The translations under genes and the position numbers were made by a program. A model generated the notes under the pieces. It was not told the origin of the DNA, did not search any database, and saw nothing but the letters and a program-made list of their open reading frames with translations. Shown here piece by piece: positions 62,083 through 64,000 of a stretch of 64,000 nucleotides of DNA. This DNA is from Candidatus Peregrinibacteria bacterium (GTDB taxonomy: Bacteria; Patescibacteriota; Gracilibacteria; UM-FILTER-43-11): the NCBI GenBank assembly GCA_016699515.1, contig CP064978.1:496001-560000 (forward strand), written 5' to 3'. How positions within the stretch are numbered: position 1 is the first letter of the stretch; every line of letters begins with the position of its first letter.

Positions 62083-62629
62083 TTATTTCTTTTTTACTTG
62101 AGTGAAATCGAGTTCGACCGGCGTTTCACGGTCGAAGATGGAAACCAGCACTTTTACCTTTCCTTTTTCGGCATCTACCTGGCCCACCACTCCATCGTAA
62201 TTGGAAAAAGGCCCGCTGCTGATGGTGACCGGTTCGCCCACGCGGAAGTCAATTTTGAATTTGGGCTGTTCTTCTCCCACGCGTTTTTCGATGATTCCAA
62301 ATTCTTCGGGGGTTACGGGAACCGGAATGTTCCCCGCACCCACGAACCCGGTCACGTTGGGCGTGTTTCGCACGACATACCACGAATAATCGGTTACAAT
62401 CATATCAACCAAAACATAACCGGGGAAAATGCGTTTTTTTTCTTGAGTTGGTTCGCCGCGCTTAATAACAATTTGACTTTCTTTTGGCACTTTTACATCA
62501 AAAATATAGTCTTGCATGTTGAACGCATCAATTCTTTGACGTAGCGCCTTTTCTACTTGCGTCTTCGTAACCCGAATACGTGTGCAATACGTACCAGTTT
62601 CTTTGGGTATTTTTAGCTTGTTTTCCCAT
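62083..62629 (-). CDS. nusG: Transcription antitermination factor NusG (one frameshift)
   Basis: NusG binds RNA polymerase and aids processive transcription and its coupling to translation. From ATG 62629 the N-terminal NGN domain reads NWYVLHTYSGYEDA. An extra A near 62560 leads into VEKALRQRIDAFNMQDYIFDVKVPKE and FPGYVLVDMIVTDYSWYVVRNTPNVTGFVG. The C-terminal KOW domain follows: VGEPVTISSGPFSNYDGVVGQVDAEKGKVKVLVSIFDRETPVELDFTQV. Corrected length is 181 residues. It follows secE as in most bacteria. Confidence 0.94.
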
Positions 62630-62650
62630 AAGTAAGCGTTAAATTAAAAT

Positions 62651-62836
62651 TTAAAGTGAAATGAGCCATTGATAGCCCTTGGCCAAAAGCCCATCCACCA
62701 GCCCGAGCACGGCTGCACTAATGACTACAAAAACCAAGACGATGATCGATAAACGAATGGCTTGGTTACGGGTGGGCCAAGTGACGCTGTGAAGCTCTTG
62801 CAAACTGTTTTTAAAGTAAGATTTGAGTTGTTTCAT
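62651..62836 (-). CDS. secE: Preprotein translocase subunit SecE
   Basis: SecE is the small clamp subunit of the SecYEG channel. The 61-residue protein has the amphipathic helix with the conserved ELHSVTWPTRNQAIRLSIIV segment and one membrane helix (VLVFVVISAAVLGLVDGLL). This is the single-TM form typical outside enterobacteria. It is the first gene of secE-nusG-X-rplK-rplA. No tRNA-Trp gene precedes it. Confidence 0.93.
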   Translation of the reverse strand: MKQLKSYFKNSLQELHSVTWPTRNQAIRLSIIVLVFVVISAAVLGLVDGLLAKGYQWLISL

Positions 62837-62852
62837 GGGAATGATTTAAATC

Positions 62853-62956
62853 GAGCAATCTTAAAAGGCCCGCTCAGGACCCGATTGCTCCCGGACTATA
62901 CCACTTTTTTGGTCCGGTTGGCAATACCATATTTATTCACTCCAACGTGGTATTGC
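62853..62956 (-). promoter_or_regulatory. Promoter and structured leader of the secE-nusG-rplK-rplA operon
   Basis: On the minus strand TTGCCA (about 62926-62921), an 18-bp spacer, and TATAGT (62902-62897) make a plausible promoter. The transcript would begin near GAGCAATC (complement of 62883-62890). This pairs with GATTGCTC (complement of 62853-62860), enclosing a smaller stem GGTCC with GGGCC. Upstream lie two more inverted repeats, 62891-62896 with 62912-62917, and 62921-62929 with 62948-62956, which overlap the promoter itself. Confidence 0.5.
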
Positions 62957-62989
62957 TCATTCCAAAATTCATCAACGTTATGGGCTGAC

Positions 62990-63616
62990 TTAAGCCTGAC
63001 ACACAATGTGTTTGCCTGGCAAATGAGCGTGTAAATTCATTCCGGTGATGCGGTCATCTTCGGTAACGGGATTGGGGAACTGCCCGATGGCTTCGAGCAC
63101 CTTTTTTACTAACTCTTGAGGATTTTGGTCAGTGACAATCCGTTCGTTCATTTCGCGGTTACACATTTTCAGGATCTCGCCGATGTGGTCGGAAATTCCC
63201 CCGCTTTCTTCTAAAATTCCTACCACTTTACCTTCGTCGTAGGCAATAGTGAATTCATTCAATGTTCCAATGCCTCCGCCCACAATCACAATGGCGTCCA
63301 CACTACGGATGTTGATGATATCGCGCTCCATTAGGCCTAGGCCCGTGTACAGAATAATGTCGTAGTACTCGGTTGGTGAATGATACAAATCAATGTGTTC
63401 CCGTTCGCTGAAGGCCGGTGAAATTCCCATCACGAATCCCCCATTTTTGGGGGCTCCGAAAGCGGCTTCGTCGGGTAATCCCGGGCAAGCCCCGCTCACT
63501 AAAATACAATCGCTTTCGGCAATGTGGTGCCCTAGTTCGATCGCTTGATTGATGTTTTTTTGATTGTGCAGGGTGGGGCCTTGCGCCGATCCCATCACTC
63601 CAATGCGTTTTTTCAT
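62990..63616 (-). CDS. LOG-family (TIGR00725-like, SLOG-fold) nucleotide-binding protein
   Basis: The 208-residue protein has a Rossmann-like start (KKRIGVMGSAQGPT), a GxC-type loop (VSGACPGLPDEAAFGA), and the signature VDAIVIVGGGIGTLNEFTIAYDEGKVVGIL. These match the 'lysine decarboxylase-like' LOG proteins, some of which are cytokinin-releasing phosphoribohydrolases while others only bind nucleotide ligands. The PGGxGTxxE signature is present here as GGGIGTLNE, so enzymatic activity is possible but not certain. It stands alone upstream of the secE leader. Confidence 0.85.
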   Translation of the reverse strand: MKKRIGVMGSAQGPTLHNQKNINQAIELGHHIAESDCILVSGACPGLPDEAAFGAPKNGGFVMGISPAFSEREHIDLYHSPTEYYDIILYTGLGLMERDIINIRSVDAIVIVGGGIGTLNEFTIAYDEGKVVGILEESGGISDHIGEILKMCNREMNERIVTDQNPQELVKKVLEAIGQFPNPVTEDDRITGMNLHAHLPGKHIVCQA

Positions 63617-63673
63617 ACGTTTATTTTTTATTTCCGATCATTATATCATTTTTTTTGGAATTAGTCCATTCTT

Positions 63674-63743
63674 AAAAAGGGTGTAGCTTACAGGGTGTAG
63701 GGCGTAGAAAATCTATTGCCCACACCCTAAGAACTACACCCTT
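63674..63743 (-). terminator. Long hairpin terminator after rpsA, made of GGTGTAG-type repeats
   Basis: On the minus strand AAGGGTGTAG (complement of 63734-63743) pairs perfectly with CTACACCCTT (complement of 63677-63686). An inner stem pairs 63718-63728 with 63692-63703 with one bulge. A run of five Ts follows. The right half of the DNA is also a heptamer array (GGTGTAG, CTTACAG, GGTGTAG, GGCGTAG at 63680-63707). Confidence 0.65.
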
Positions 63744-63758
63744 GTGCTTAGCACTTTT

Positions 63759-64000
63759 TTACTCTTCTTCGGTCATTTCTTTTTCTCCGGCTTCCACTTG
63801 TTCTTCTTCGTGGGCTAATTCCGCTTTAATTTCTTCTTTGGTAGCCTCTTCGGTTGCAATAACCGGATGTTTTTTAAGACTCAATCCAATACGATGCTCT
63901 TCGCGGTCAATGTTGATTACGGTTGCAGTGACCTCGTCTCCAATGGACAGAAACTCCTTAGGATCTTCCACTTTTTGATCCGAAATTTCGGACAAATGAA
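63759..64000 (-). CDS. rpsA: S1-domain protein, 3' end only (probably ribosomal protein bS1)
   Basis: Only the last 80 codons are in the window; the frame is open to base 64000. The visible part is the end of an S1 RNA-binding domain (HLSEISDQKVEDPKEFLSIGDEVTATVINIDREEHRIGLSLK) and an acidic tail (EEIKAELAHEEEQVEAGEKEMTEEE). The HxSE and RIxLSxK signatures are those of repeated S1 domains in bS1. A different S1-containing protein cannot be excluded from this fragment. A long hairpin terminator follows the stop. Confidence 0.75.
   Translation of the reverse strand, partial: HLSEISDQKVEDPKEFLSIGDEVTATVINIDREEHRIGLSLKKHPVIATEEATKEEIKAELAHEEEQVEAGEKEMTEEE

Noticed and set aside
2585..62629. Widespread programmed frameshifting
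   Set aside because: Both plus and minus shifts occur in ordinary homopolymers with no shared slippery site or stimulatory structure; sequence error explains them better.
62840..62985. tRNA gene ahead of secE, a common location for tRNA-Trp
   Set aside because: I found hairpins but no cloverleaf, anticodon arm or CCA-type end on either strand.

Overview
The window looks like a chromosomal segment of a Candidate Phyla Radiation (Patescibacteria) bacterium, perhaps near Peregrinibacteria. This rests on gene content: a run of small T4SS-pilin-like membrane proteins, a sortase, SLH/S41 and FecR surface proteins, a short MetG, giant secreted Rhs/YD proteins, and dense house-keeping genes with little biosynthesis. 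TGA ends conserved genes such as prfA and hrcA, so the code is standard and not the UGA=Gly code of some Gracilibacteria. Strong Shine-Dalgarno sites are rare, and several promoters have a clear -10 TATAAT.

Layout. Bases 1-2451 (minus) hold a large coiled-coil-like protein running off the window and a two-TM protein. Bases 2585-8520 (plus) hold prfA, the ylxR/rnpM gene, a UvrD-type helicase-nuclease, a four-helix-bundle gene inside a perfect 28-bp inverted repeat, and rmuC. Bases 8583-13618 (plus) hold five tandem pilin-like genes, metG and a sortase. Bases 13809-23280 (minus) hold two blocks: purA-CYTH-ftsA, and dnaX-fthC-glyA-ctpA-maf-lipoprotein. Bases 23472-26259 (plus) hold a DsbA-like lipoprotein and a Cys-rich/dockerin-like secreted protein. 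Bases 26251-31792 (minus) hold der, rpsU, mltG, ybaB and a FecR protein. Bases 31934-38130 (plus) hold secA, hrcA, ruvC, a TPR protein and a membrane protein. Bases 38120-59450 (minus) are a 21-kb accessory locus: Rhs protein 2, a tandem-repeat surface protein, Rhs protein 1 and a small membrane protein that may be its immunity protein. Bases 59686-64000 (minus) hold a degenerate dut, rplA, rplK, an unknown gene, nusG, secE, a LOG-family gene and the 3' end of rpsA.

Many conserved genes (prfA, metG, purA, maf, der, mltG, secA, rplA, rplK, nusG and others) are interrupted by one- or two-base indels, mostly in homopolymer runs. Joining the pieces restores normal protein lengths, for example 141 aa for L11 and 356 aa for RF1. 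I read these as sequence or assembly errors and annotate each gene as one merged feature.

The most unusual items are: the four-helix-bundle cassette with 28-bp inverted repeats; a family of degenerate 7-bp repeat arrays at gene junctions, three of them interrupted by GC-rich palindromes; a perfect 32-bp palindrome inside the helicase gene; the Rhs pair that shares a 371-bp almost identical core next to unrelated tips; an ABAB 477-bp repeat array; and a shared 33-nt promoter/leader block in front of two surface-protein genes.
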